Positions 1 through 10,293 of a DNA stretch of 64,000 bases are shown in pieces. A model generated the notes under the pieces. It was not told the origin of the DNA, searched no databases, and worked only from the letters and a program-made list of their open reading frames with translations. Both the position numbers and the translations under genes were made by a program. Every line of letters begins with the position of its first letter. Position 1 is the stretch's first letter. The DNA comes from Carposina sasakii (taxonomy: Eukaryota; Arthropoda; Insecta; Lepidoptera; Carposinidae): assembly GCA_014607495.2 (NCBI GenBank), contig CP053161.1, positions 13,091,115-13,155,114 on the forward strand, read 5' to 3'.

Positions 1-219
1 GTCCATTACCATCAAGTGATGCCTTCGATGCGCCGGTGAATGCCGGCTGACAGACCAATTATTCAATGACACGTTCCGAGAATTTCTCTGGTATTATGTT
101 TCCGGTATTATACTAAGCCAAATGCAATAATTATTATAGCCTACCTACTGCAGGAAACTACGTATCAATCTAATATACAAATCAATGTTATTAAACTTAT
201 AAGAAGAGAGGCAAGTGTT

Positions 220-424
220 GATGCGGGGCTTCGTTAAAATACATCAGCTGCATCTCTTTCTGTGCATGTCGAATGAATCGACTAATGGACACAGGGGCTT
301 TCTCTGAGACGATTAACTAGCAACTTGTCATGGGGCGTTTAACTAACTTGGCATTAACCCTTTACCTCTGACCCCGCTATGATAAAGGTAACTGGAGGAT
401 CACCTTTGTGGTTTTGCAGTTCTG
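220..424 (+). repeat. Rep-A interspersed repeat, copy 1
   Basis: A roughly 200-bp sequence beginning GATGCGGGGCTTC and containing ACATCAGCTGCATCTC. Related copies lie at 3413-3505 plus 3930-4055 (split by a SINE), 6985-7180 and 55434-55640. No coding potential is seen. The family type is unknown. Confidence 0.7.
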
Positions 425-798
425 TGGTTACCTCTTTTATTTTCAAGTATAAAGGATATATATTATACCTAATTCTGCTGTGAAAGTATTAAATAACATC
501 AGAGATTTCCTTTCAAAGTAAAACTACTTTATCTTACTTTGGTCCCATCGTATCATCGTTTACTTATTAAAAATTGGAAAGTCCTTAGACATAACTTTCA
601 GTAGAAATGTTGAACATCATTGATTGTATCGCAGTTAGTACTATGTTCGTCTTTTAAAAAAAATCTCCAAATTATATTTAAACTCCAAAAACCAAATAGC
701 CTAAATAAAGTGCACAGAGTGTACTATGATACTTATTGCTTCGCATTGGAGTGATTGCTTTAGATTAGTACATGAAACCATATTTTCTTATGCAGTGT

Positions 799-968
799 AA
801 TTTTTGGTCGTCAACGTTCCCGAAAACTACGGAATCTCCTCATCTCACAATCATTTTTCTCCATGGAAGCATACCTGGGAAGTGTCTGGTTCTTACTTAA
901 ACTTACTTTATTTAATGTATAGAGTACGTGCCCTTCATTAAGGGTGGCAACGAAAAACACCCGGTATA
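799..968 (-). mobile_element. MITE-E, internally deleted copy
   Basis: Reverse-orientation copy of a family also seen at 24540-24903, 26956-27340, 28256-28628 and 32934-33298. This copy keeps both ends (GGTCGTCAACGTTCCCGAAA on one side, AAGGGTGGCAACGAAAAACA on the other) but lacks about 200 bp of the centre, so it is a deletion derivative. A short open frame on the minus strand here is only the element read through. Confidence 0.75.
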
Positions 969-1702
969 AGAACACTAATAAAACGAAACAATAAGAATAG
1001 ATATATACGCCTGTGTACATTTTCTTTTCAATCAACTTTTTTATTAACATTTGTTTGAGTACAATAAAAAAAGAAGCTCTTATTACCTACTATGTTTTAT
1101 CTGGCAGGGAAACCTTTTTAGACTGCATAAATTAATATCTAAAGGCATCCACTCAAATTGTTGTCTTTGCTAAACGTTTGGGCCGGACAGTTAAAACTCG
1201 CTGGATCCAAGAGAATAGAGTTGCACCTGTGAACCAAGGTTTTTATCCGAGCGATAACTTTTTTAATTAACATTGTAAGCGAAAACAAGCCGCCAGCATA
1301 CTTCCATTTTTGCGGTGAAAAACTTTTTCGAGCGGAACTTTTTAAAACGTTCGGCTTTTGAAATATAACGTGATTTTTGCATACTTTTGATCGGGCCTTT
1401 GATGTTGCTATCAATGGAACTTTTGTCGAACTTTTGGATAGTAGCTGATTCCGTAACTGGGTTTTATAGCTACTTTTACTTGGTTACGTGGCCTAAAAAC
1501 CTATTTCCATACATACATAACTAAGGCCGTAAAACAAATGCCAAATCCTTGGCAATGTGAGTTTTGGAAGAAACCATATTGCGCCGACACCAAAAATACG
1601 TCTAGGTATATAGACGGCAATGTTTCCAAAATGTTAAAAAATAATATATATACACTTCTTTGTATAGTGTAACATTTCTAAAATATTGATTTATTTACAT
1701 AC

Positions 1703-2020
1703 TAGTGGACGCCCGCGACTCCGTCCGCGTGGACTACAGAAAAAACAAAATGTCGAAATTATCCGGAATAAAAACTTTTTTTGTGATAAAAAGTAGCCTA
1801 CTCGTATATGTTAAGTAGGACCTGTCACAATATATTCCTGAAAACTGCATCGAAATCGGTTCAGTCGTTGTTTCTGAGATTAGCGTGCACAAACGCACAG
1901 ATAAACCGACAAACCGACAAACAGACAAAAATTCCAAAAATCATTGTTTTGGGTGCTATTGCGTTACTATTTTCCATGTACAGACAGCGATCCGTTACAT
2001 TTTTATTATATGTATAGAAG
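1703..2020 (+). repeat. Rep-G interspersed repeat
   Basis: Begins ACTAGTGGACGCCCGCGACT and contains AAATCGGTTCAGTCGTT and a run of ACAGACAAAC-like units. Similar sequence occurs at 19372-19520, 22902-23175, 49895-50195 and 55203-55425. It is a common kind of lepidopteran dispersed repeat. I see no ORF of note. Confidence 0.6.
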
Positions 2021-3115
2021 ATTATAGATTATAAGTACGAAGGTAATAATAAATTTCCAATATCTTTACAGAAAAGATAATAAAAAATACATTCAAATAA
2101 AATCTGAGGCTTTTAACCTGAAACCATAAAAAGCCTAACCCATAAATATTTACACCTCCAGCCAACATTGTTGTACTATAACTGTGCAAATAACTATGTG
2201 CAGATACCATAGACACGGAAATATCATGGGTCACTTAAGTGTTTTTATATTAATTAACGCAAAATATGTAAATTATAATATAAATGATATATGTAAATAT
2301 TCGGAAATATAAGTTACTGAAAATGTAATAAAAAATGATACCCGATTATCTATGCTCGTAAGTACAGATGCGCGAACTTTCCCCTTCCACGTCACTCGAT
2401 GTTCATTATGTTTGCCCCGATCTGTACTTACGCTTTAGTTTCCTGTGATAGTGGTGCCGGCATATAGCGGTCGTACGTATATACAAGCACTTCTTATTTA
2501 CGGTGCCGACATGACATGTGAAATGTTCCTTCGATAAGAAGGCGTACGTCTAAGCATTGGGCTATCACCGCACACCTACCACCGTATCAGCTATCACTCA
2601 ATGAATCTAAAAAAAAATGGAAGTAACCTTGTCGGAAGAAAATGTTGATAACACGCGAATACATGTCACTTCCAGTTTATTAAGTTTCAACGAGCGATGA
2701 TCACATGAACTGTCAAAAAAGATAGCCAATACTTCCGATAGGCCGTACCTACCACGAATTTGGGAATTCGTTTCTATGGGCCCCGCGAAAAACATTGACA
2801 GAGTGAAGTAGAGGTATTTTACTCAAACGCGGGAGCCGGAGCCTGAATAGATAGTTTTTTTTCTTAGTTTCATTTCATACTATCTATTCATCATAATTTC
2901 ATTATATGCACGCATGTAACAGTATTGAAATATATTTTAAACACATAATCTTGGCAGAGTCTAAAGCAATAAAAACAACTTTACGTCATGGAGCGAACTT
3001 GATTACCATAATGCATAGAAATCACGTCAGAGAGAAGCCTTTGCTACTTGAGATTTGCCAATTTTACTTATTCTTATTCTTTATTGTACACAGATGAAAA
3101 AATATGTAATCAGTA
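2021..3115. other. unassigned AT-rich intergenic stretch
   Basis: About 1.1 kb without a supported gene or a repeat that I can match elsewhere in the window. The short open frames here have no recognisable domain. Confidence 0.5.
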
Positions 3116-3117
3116 TA

Positions 3118-3380
3118 TACAGGGTGTAACAGAAAGGGTATGTTAAGCGAAAAGCTATGTAAATAGCCCAATATAGAGAACCTTTTTCCAAAATTTGAGA
3201 CTCGGAATCACATGTTTATTTTTCAAGATTGTATGAACATTCCTGAGTTGTTTAGGAATTCTCCATACTATCTTGAAAAATAAACATGTGATTTCGAGTC
3301 TGAAATTTTGTGGCTAGGTTCCTTTTGGTGGATATTTACATAGCTTTTCGCTTAACATACCCCTTTTGTTACACCCTGTA
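3118..3380. mobile_element. MITE-F, intact copy with TA target duplication
   Basis: The left end starts TACAGGGTGTAACAGAAAGG and the right end is its inverted counterpart ending GTTACACCCTGTA, with TA on both sides (3116-3117 and 3381-3382). A second inverted repeat lies inside (AATCACATGTTTATTTTTCA and its complement), so the whole 263 bp can fold into one long hairpin. It has no coding capacity. The TA duplication points to a Tc1/mariner-type mobiliser (inference). The same family, split by an insertion, is at 56390-57296. Confidence 0.85.
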
Positions 3381-3412
3381 TATACAGAACGATACTTATT
3401 GTCTTTTATACT

Positions 3413-4055
3413 GATGCGGGGCTCACTACATCATCATCTACTAGGTACATCAGCTGCATCTCCTTTCGTACATGTCGCAAGATTCAACTATGGGAGTCAT
3501 ACGAGTAAATTGACCCGATAGCTCAGTGTTTAGAGCAAAAGCACGGTTTGCGAGAGGTCGTGAGTTCAAATCTCACTCGGTACAGTGTTCCGAAAATCGC
3601 GAAAAATTGACATCTCTAGCTGATCCCGTATATCGACGTAGTTCGACGAGAGAACCAATTCGCTAGAACAAGCCACCTATAAATTGTTGATAGTTTCCGA
3701 GAAAAAAGATATTAAAGTTGCCAGTTTTTCGGGGGTCGAAAAGTGAAAAATTTTGAATTGTACTTTTATTAATGAAGTTTGACACAAAATTTATTTATCA
3801 CATAATATTTCATCGTATTGCGCGTATTTCAAGCGAAATTTATCATTTATATGTAGGTAGGTGATTTAAAGAAATAAAAAAGCAGTGGACTGTAATAGGC
3901 TGATGATGATGATGATGATGATTTATAATACGGGATTCAACTTAGGGACTTAATCTCAGGCGATGAACTAGCAAGTTGTGACTAATCTTTTACATCTGGC
4001 TCCTATATTATGCTAATGGGATGTCTTTATTTATCCTGCAGTTCTCATGCACGAC
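3413..4055 (+). repeat. Rep-A copy 2, interrupted by a SINE
   Basis: The first part of Rep-A is at 3413-3505 and the second part resumes at about 3930 (GGGACTTAATCTCAGGCGAT). The SINE at 3512-3923 lies between them, so the SINE inserted after this Rep-A copy. Confidence 0.65.
3512..3923 (+). mobile_element. tRNA-derived SINE with an RTE-type 3' tail
   Basis: The head (3512-3585) resembles a tRNA gene: an A-box-like GATAGCTCAGTG segment, then a T-arm/B-box-like GAGTTCAAATCTC. The body is AT-rich. The 3' end is AGCAGTGGACTGTAATAGGC followed by (TGA)n. That tail matches the last codons and 3' microsatellite of the RTE LINE copies at 8699-8875 and elsewhere, so the SINE most likely uses the RTE machinery. 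The head does not fold as a clean functional tRNA. Confidence 0.8.
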
Positions 4056-4412
4056 TCCCTCATCTCTATGTCAACTTATGTGTACGTACGTAAAGCCAAC
4101 GATGACGGCCTTAAATCTACTTTTAACCTATATTATTTGCCAGGCATTTAATTTGGACCTGCTTCTACCAATTTTATCTGAACACCGGAAGCTTTTCTCA
4201 ACGTTAAATTATTTATTTCCTGAAAACGCATAAAGTCAAACGTTATGAGTTCTTCAAACATGCCTTGATTCCGTTTTATTTGCACTTTGAAAGCTCGTTC
4301 GGCATTTTATATGGTGCGAGTATGCGCGATACGTAGGCATATATCAATAGTACATATTGTGTTTCTTTGAAAAGTTGGTGAGCTATTTCCACACTCCAGT
4401 CCAACTCTATTA

Positions 4413-4629
4413 AGGCTCGAGCACACCGGATGCGTATGCGTGCACGTAAGCGTAGACGTACACGTACCTCTGAGTTGTAATGTATGGAACTGTATAGGCA
4501 CGGGCAGACTGGATGCGTATGCGTAGACGTAAGCATAGAGATCAAGCGGTGACAGTTCCATACATTAAACTCAGAGGTACGTACGTCTACGCTTACGTGC
4601 ACGCATACGCATCCGGTGGGCTCTAGCCT
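4413..4629. mobile_element. long-hairpin MITE with TTA target duplication
   Basis: Two arms of about 75 bp are inverted copies (left begins AGGCTCGAGCACACCGGATG; right ends CATCCGGTGGGCTCTAGCCT). Flanking TTA lies at 4410-4412 and 4630-4632. A 3-bp TWA duplication is typical of PIF/Harbinger-type elements. The minus-strand open frames here are artefacts of the hairpin. Confidence 0.75.
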
Positions 4630-4779
4630 TTAAGGTAATGGACTAGATATAGGTACACAATATGTATATATGCAAATATATTGTTATGCCACATTGGATA
4701 CAAATCTAGATTAAACATGGCTTTACTTAATGTTCCGTAACGGAACATATTTCAATTTGGAATAAGGTAACACAATCTG

Positions 4780-5160
4780 GAAATATACGTTCCGAGTAGT
4801 TTTAAATTCTTTTACTGGGTTCACGACGAACTGGATTCCGATCAACCTGTGCCAATGGGTTGGTGCATCTACGCGCTGAGACAGCGCCACCTATAGCTCG
4901 ATTTCATACAACGAGCTGTCTGTTGCCAACCAACCGCCGTCGCGAAAGCAATAGAACAACCTCAAAAACCGTTTAACTCATATTTCGAGGCATCTCTCTC
5001 TCCTCCTTCATACTAGTGAGACCGGTGGATAAGTGTGTGAACATTGGACTGGAATATCTTCTTGTGATCTGTGCCGACCGGTGTTAGGGCAACACCCCTG
5101 AACGTAGCCACCCTCGTGCGTGGTTCCATCGGTTGAAGGGTAAGTCGCTGGACCCAGTGC
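4780..5160 (+). other. GC-richer island ending in a splice-donor-like site, unassigned
   Basis: This stretch is less AT-rich than its surroundings and ends with a consensus donor-like G|GTAAGTC at 5139-5146. It could be a non-coding first exon or part of an LTR. No matching acceptor or coding exon could be found, so no gene is called. Confidence 0.25.
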
Positions 5161-5946
5161 AATACCATACACTTAACACTCAAAATTGCTGTTTTTACAA
5201 GCTTTTATTTAGTTTCACCTGTCCCGTCTGTAAATCTTGCAAGTTAAATTTGATATACTTCCCTTTCTGATTAAGCCGAAATTTTAAATATATTTGAATG
5301 GAAAATGGGAAACATCGAGTTCTTTATTTAATAACATGTAAATATTTCCAAACGCCGTCGTTACAGTAACAACGTACTACGTGCAAAGCGAGCGGAATGA
5401 GCGTGCTGAAGGAATGACCAGCAAAATGTTGAAGCAATTGTTTTAAATCCAATAGTAATCCTACGTACGAAACGTTATATCGTACAATTTTCATAGCTCA
5501 TTTTACTAGTAACATCTCTTTCAGTTTTTATCAAAAAGTACAGTACAACACGCTAACCAGCAATAAAAAAGTAAATCCCTGCATTTTGGGTCCTCGATGC
5601 AAGTGCGGCTTAAACCAGGGATTAAATACTTGATGCAGGGTCTATTTCGAGATAATCCGGGATCCGCCGGCATCAGTGTAAACAATGCTATCTACTGCTG
5701 CACTGGTCCTTGTTCCGGAGTGGTGAAACTCGATCCGTGTTTGATTGCAAAGCTCTTGATCAACTAACTATGTACCCACAACAAGTTGTATTCTATTCGT
5801 GAAAGTGCTAGTAAAATGGAATATATATGGGATTCCGTTTACGAACTAGTGGCCCCAAGAACTTCCTGTCATCCAACCGCAGTGTTGCTGGGCTTTAAAA
5901 TCTTTTTTGGATGCACTCAATCTATCATATAAAATTTGAGTTAATT

Positions 5947-6019
5947 GACCCGGTAGCTCAGTTGGTGAGAGCACAGCACGGAATGCGAGAGGTCGTGGGT
6001 TCGATTCCCACTCGGGTGG
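5947..6019 (+). mobile_element. tRNA-like SINE head
   Basis: Contains GGTAGCTCAGTTGGTGAGAG (A-box region) and GGGTTCGATTCCCAC (T arm with B box), followed by an A-rich stretch. The anticodon arm does not pair well, so this is a SINE head or tRNA pseudogene. The same head type, in reverse, is at 56211-56283, and a decayed one is near 22820-22870. Confidence 0.7.
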
Positions 6020-6984
6020 AAAAAAATTTCACTTCTTAAAAACATATTTATAATATATAAAATTTCAATGAAATCGGTTCAGCCGTTTCAGTTACCTATT
6101 CAATTTTATATAGCGAGGGCTGCTAGCGAACTCTTCACTTCACATAACCTACAATTTCAGTAAAAATTTGCAACATATATCCCATACATAAGTATAAAGA
6201 TAGTTTTTTCTAGTTTTATACTCCAATTAGCTACGTCCTCAGAATGATAAACCGAAAAAGTACTCAAAATAATAAAAACACGACTTGTATAAGTGATTAA
6301 TTTCAACGTATTATCACCGTTATAAGACTAGATAGAAAAAATAACTTTAATATTACAGCAGTTTACTCGTATATCGATTTTCTATTTTAACCGCCGGTTA
6401 ATGTCTTAGGCAGACATATTACATAGTGGATATTACGAGTATAATTGCCGTCCGTTGGTGTCGGTCAGAAATAGGTCAGTGGAGTTTAATGTTTTCTTTG
6501 TGAGGTAAACCAGCTGTTAATACCATATGTTTTATTGTTATTGCCCAGCTTTGAGTAGGCATATATGTATTATATGTAATGTACATAGCTACACATCCAT
6601 AATACTAATTATTGTCTCGAGGTTTACCTCTAAAGCGATTAGGTAGAAGTTTTCAAATTATACATTCACTTTTCCAATTAAAATAATTCTTCCGCCGCCG
6701 CTTTTCTGTAAATCATTCTAAATAGGTATCTGGCTTTTAGGCTTTTTATTCACGAATACCACGTATCTAGTACTTGAACTAGGTCAGGAATTTTATTTAT
6801 TTCTTTGCTAACGAGCTGGGCAATCATGGCAGATCTTATCTGAGACGGGTAATGCAATTTCCTTGCTGTGCAACAGAGATGGAGCTTTATTTTTTTATTA
6901 ACTTATATTTACCACTTATATTATTTTTGATGCTTTGTACCTATCGGAATATTGAAGTCTTGTATCTTTTTCATAACTATTATC

Positions 6985-7180
6985 CTGTGCCGATGCGGGC
7001 CTTCACTAGAATACATCAGCTGCATCTCCTTCCGTGCATGTCGCAAGAGTTGACTCAAGCAAGGTTGTCCTCTGAGGTGATGTGCTAGTAACTTGTCGCT
7101 GATCTTTTGCATCTGGCCTCAGTTTGCTAAAGGATCTCCTTTATAATTCTGCAATTCTGACTAATCCCATTTAGCTACAG
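6985..7180 (+). repeat. Rep-A copy 3
   Basis: Contains ACATCAGCTGCATCTCCTTC and GTGCATGTCGCAAGAG, as in the other Rep-A copies. Confidence 0.65.
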
Positions 7181-7263
7181 AAACACATATTGTACAGGTA
7201 TAAGGGAATGTTGGACTATTTCTTAAGAGCGATATTGTTCACTGTTACAGAAAAATACATAGA

Positions 7264-7516
7264 TACAATCACGCCTTTATCCCTTAGAGGGTAGGCAGAG
7301 CGCCAAGGGCCAATAGAACCACATGGTACCACTTCTGACCAATTTTGAGGGTATAGTTGAGGTATATAAGTTGGGTTAATAGTGACAGGCGGTCAGCCCA
7401 TCGCCTATAAAACACCAAGACCCTCTTGTCCCTCTACTGACTTGTACAGTATGCCCGGGAAGAGAAGCAGCTGTAGTATTATACGTTTTTTTTCACTCCC
7501 AGAGTAGTATAGAAGA
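7264..7516 (+). mobile_element. Rep-B SINE-like repeat, copy 1
   Basis: About 250 bp starting near ATCACGCCTTTATCCCTTA and ending in a T-run followed by CACTCCCAGAG. Other copies are at 20801-21066 (reverse), 23881-24130 (forward) and 27875-28146 (reverse). In several, the GCGTGAT end borders a (TATG)n or (CATA)n microsatellite, which is typical of a short retroposon tail. Confidence 0.75.
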
Positions 7517-7948
7517 AACACAGAAAAATAAGTATTTGAAAATGGATATTCGTCAGTCTTCCACGTAAAAACTACTTGTACGATTTTGATGAAACCTTGT
7601 AATTACGTAGCTTATAATATTAGTGTAACAGATAGGCTAAATTTCACGCAGACAACGGCAGCCAACGGCAGCCAAGGTTGAATGAGTAAATTCAAGAAAC
7701 TACGGGATCTTTGTTTACAAATTTCTCGAATAAGTAAAGTTATGAAATAAGGTTCATTAGTTGACCGTCTTGTTTACATTACCCAGCCTGGCAGATATTT
7801 GACAAAGCGAAAGTTTACAACTATTTGAAACATAAAGTTTTAACTGGATATGAATAATTAATAAGGTTATTCTAGTCTGAAAACTGTAATTAGATACTCT
7901 AGATTATTTTAGCAATGTAAATAATAATATATTTATAATGTTTAAGTA

Positions 7949-8045
7949 CCAACCCGCCTGCCCAACGTGGTGACTATGGGCAAAAACCCCCCTGTGGCTG
8001 GGGGAGGCCTACGTCCAGCAGTGGACTGCAATAGGCTGAAGAGGA
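7949..8045 (+). repeat. RTE-type 3' tail fragment (Rep-C end)
   Basis: Contains GGAGGCCTACGTCCAGCAGT and GGACTGCAATAGGCTGA, the recurrent RTE 3' end, preceded by GTGGTGACTATGGGCAAA, which is Rep-C body sequence. Confidence 0.75.
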
Positions 8046-8185
8046 TTTAAGAAAATAAACATTCTATATGTGCCTGTGGAATCTCGTTTACGATCTTGCA
8101 GTTCTAGCCCCCATTTCGGGAAAGCTAGCTTTCTCTTGTCTTTCAAACACCAAAGTTTTCTGTTTATGTCAAGAAAAAGACACCC

Positions 8186-8380
8186 CGCCCCCTTATTACC
8201 TAACTAGCAAAAGCAAAGCTATAGCGAAAATTTTACAAAAATCGCTGATTGCTTGCCAAATTCGTATTACGTAAAATGAAATTCAAATGAACTTTTGCAT
8301 TTCAAGGCGAATATTGTACAATTTTCGCTATCGTATCGCATCGCTTCGGCTTTGCTATTGCAAATTACGTAATCGGGGGG
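8186..8380. mobile_element. MITE-H, copy 1
   Basis: Inverted arms: left CCCCTTATTACCTAACTAGC followed by AAAAGCAAAGC; right GGCTTTGCTATTGCAAATTA followed by CGTAATCGGGG. A second copy in the opposite orientation is at 53700-53888. It is a non-coding palindromic element. Confidence 0.7.
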
Positions 8381-8698
8381 CCATTTGCTAATGTGCGGAT
8401 AAAATTAAATCTATAGGAATACGAATTGGTTTTACAACCATATCAATTTATCGTTAGCTCAAACTTAAACCACAATCAAGTATTTTAAAATTTACTCTTA
8501 TATCAAAGAAAACAGAGTACCTATATACCTGTTATCTCTTATCCGACTGCCTTCAAAGGCTCAGTTATTTAGGAATTTAAAACTCTATCAATGTAGTCAT
8601 GCCAGCGCATTCTTGCCCTAAACAAGGGTAAAGTTCATTATAAATCATTAAGAATACTATTTATATAATATAATATAATTATATAATAATATATAATA

Positions 8699-8875
8699 TC
8701 ATCATCATCATTTACAGCCCTGAGAAGTCCACTGTTGGACATAGGCCTCCCCCAACAACCTCCACTCCGACCGGTCGGAAGCAGCCTGCATCCAACCGAC
8801 GCCCGCAACCTTGGCCAGGTCATCCGTCCACCTCGCGGGTGGCCTTCCCACGCTGCGCTTGCCGATACGTGGTAT
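8699..8875 (-). pseudogene. RTE LINE ORF2 C-terminus, part 1 (3' of the Mag insertion)
   Basis: Read on the minus strand this encodes the conserved end of lepidopteran RTE-type endonuclease/reverse transcriptase (GKRSVGRPPARWTDDL ... EAYVQQWTSQG) and runs into an ATC/GAT microsatellite at 8699-8710, which marks the LINE 3' end. The upstream part of the same copy is at 13247-13630. A Mag-like LTR retrotransposon separates the two, and they line up as one protein once it is removed. Confidence 0.85.
8871..8875. repeat. 5' target-site duplication of the Mag-like element (GGTAT)
   Basis: GGTAT directly before the 5' LTR is repeated directly after the 3' LTR at 13247-13251. The 5-bp size suits Ty3/Gypsy-type integrase. 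Confidence 0.85.
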
Positions 8876-8944
8876 TGGTGTATATGCAAGCCAGTAATAA
8901 ACCAGCTTCGGTGTCATTCGGTTGTTTCACTCGCATACTTTCCA
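8876..8944 (+). repeat. 5' LTR, 69 bp
   Basis: Starts TGGTGTATATGCAAGCCAGT and ends CATACTTTCCA. It is identical to the 3' LTR at 13178-13246. It is among the shortest LTR types, so transcription control must be packed into very little sequence or lie in the adjacent leader. Confidence 0.92.
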
Positions 8945-8945
8945 T

Positions 8946-8958
8946 TGGCGACGAGGAT
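8946..8958 (+). promoter_or_regulatory. primer-binding site, complementary to tRNA-Ser(GCU) 3' end
   Basis: TGGCGACGAGGAT starts 1 nt after the 5' LTR. Its reverse complement ends in CCA and matches the 3' end of eukaryotic serine tRNA of the GCU type as I remember it. It would prime minus-strand DNA synthesis. Confidence 0.75.
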
Positions 8959-8990
8959 TTTTCGATTTACCCACAGTTAAATTTGTTAAA

Positions 8991-10293
8991 ATGTCGTATA
9001 TAGGAAATTTAACTATTTTTGATTATAAATCGTGCGAGTGGTCGATTTTTAAAGGACGTTTAATTCAGTTTTTAAAAATCAACGACATTAAACATGACAA
9101 TAAGGCCGGTACTTATTACTCACCTGTCGGATGACTCATACAGGCTAGTTCGAAATCTAGCTTACCCCGAGGATTCCGACGTGCTTGGATTTGATAAGCT
9201 TATTTGTTTACTAGACCTGCATTTCAAGGCAAAAAAGTGTTCCTATTCAGATAAAGGTAAATTCTACGGAGCGGTGAGAGGCCCAGATGAATCCTTGGGG
9301 AATTGGGCAGCGCGACTTCGCGGACTCGCCAGCTACTGCAATTTCGGGTCAGCATTGGATACGATCCTTACGGATAGATTCGTTCTCGGCCTAGGGCCAG
9401 GACCCGAGAGAGAAAAGTTATTTGAACAAGATCCAAGTACCCTCAGAATAGATCGTGCGTTGGAGATAGCGGAACAAGCTGCGAGTGCTAGGGAAGCCAG
9501 GATGATGGTGGTTTCCGAGGTCAAACAGGAGGCCATATATAGGGCTTCGTTTGGAGTTGGATCCGGGCGAGGCAAGGGCGGGCGGCAGGTCGCCGGCAGC
9601 TCCAGCAGGGCGGCTCATGACCAGCGCGCTACCATCAACGATGTACGTTGCTACGTTTGCGGAATGAAAAATCATTTAAGTGATAAGTGTCGTTTTAAAA
9701 ATTACAAATGCCAAAAGTGTGGTGCAAAAGGTCACTTAAAAAAGGTGTGCGATTCTCAAACTTCGCGAGTGAATAATATAAGTTCCAACGATGAAGGTGA
9801 AATTGTAAGCAGTGGAGACGGTAACTGTTGCGAGGAATGTGAGAACTATAATTTAAGGTATGATTCTAATAATCCTATAAAAATTGATTTGTATTTGGGT
9901 AACAATTATATAACTATGGAGTTAGATTCTGGGTCAGGGACGTCCGTTATTTCTGAACAATTGTATAACGATCAATTTTCAAATTACACATTGTCTCCCT
10001 CGAATATAAAAATGTGTTTATATGACGGCCATAAAATTTCCCCTATTGGTTTTTTTGAGGTTGATGCAATTTTCAATAGTCAAACAAAACCCTTAAAAAT
10101 ATTTGTGGTAAAAAATGGTGGGCCGCCTCTTCTAGGTCGAGATTTTATGTACGTATTTAATGTAACACTATCGTTAAATAATATTACAAATACATTGCAC
10201 CCTAATAGTGATGTAAATAAATTGCTGGAACAATACTCGGATTTGTGGCGAGACGAATTAGGGTCATTTAATAAATTTAAAGTGCAAATTTAA
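8991..10293 (+). pseudogene. Mag-like gag and protease, frameshifted
   Basis: The ATG at 8991 opens a gag frame (MSYIGNLTIFDYKSCEW...) that shifts by one base between about 9105 and 9130; the rest is open in the next frame from about 9094. Gag is the structural protein that packages element RNA. Two CCHC zinc knuckles are visible: CYVCGMKNHLSDKC (9649-9690) and CQKCGAKGHLKKVC (9709-9750). The protease follows in the same frame, with the active-site triad as DSG (Asp codon 9925-9927; DTG is more usual) and a downstream LLGRDF motif. The frame ends at a TAA (10291-10293), beyond which the same frame continues into reverse transcriptase, so that stop looks like a mutation. Confidence 0.88.

Noticed and set aside
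4276..4602. 108- and 84-codon overlapping minus-strand frames
   Set aside because: They fall on the arms of a long-hairpin MITE; openness comes from the GC-rich repeats.
5947..6019. Functional tRNA gene
   Set aside because: A and B boxes and T arm are good, but the anticodon arm and acceptor do not pair well, and related heads elsewhere continue into SINE bodies.
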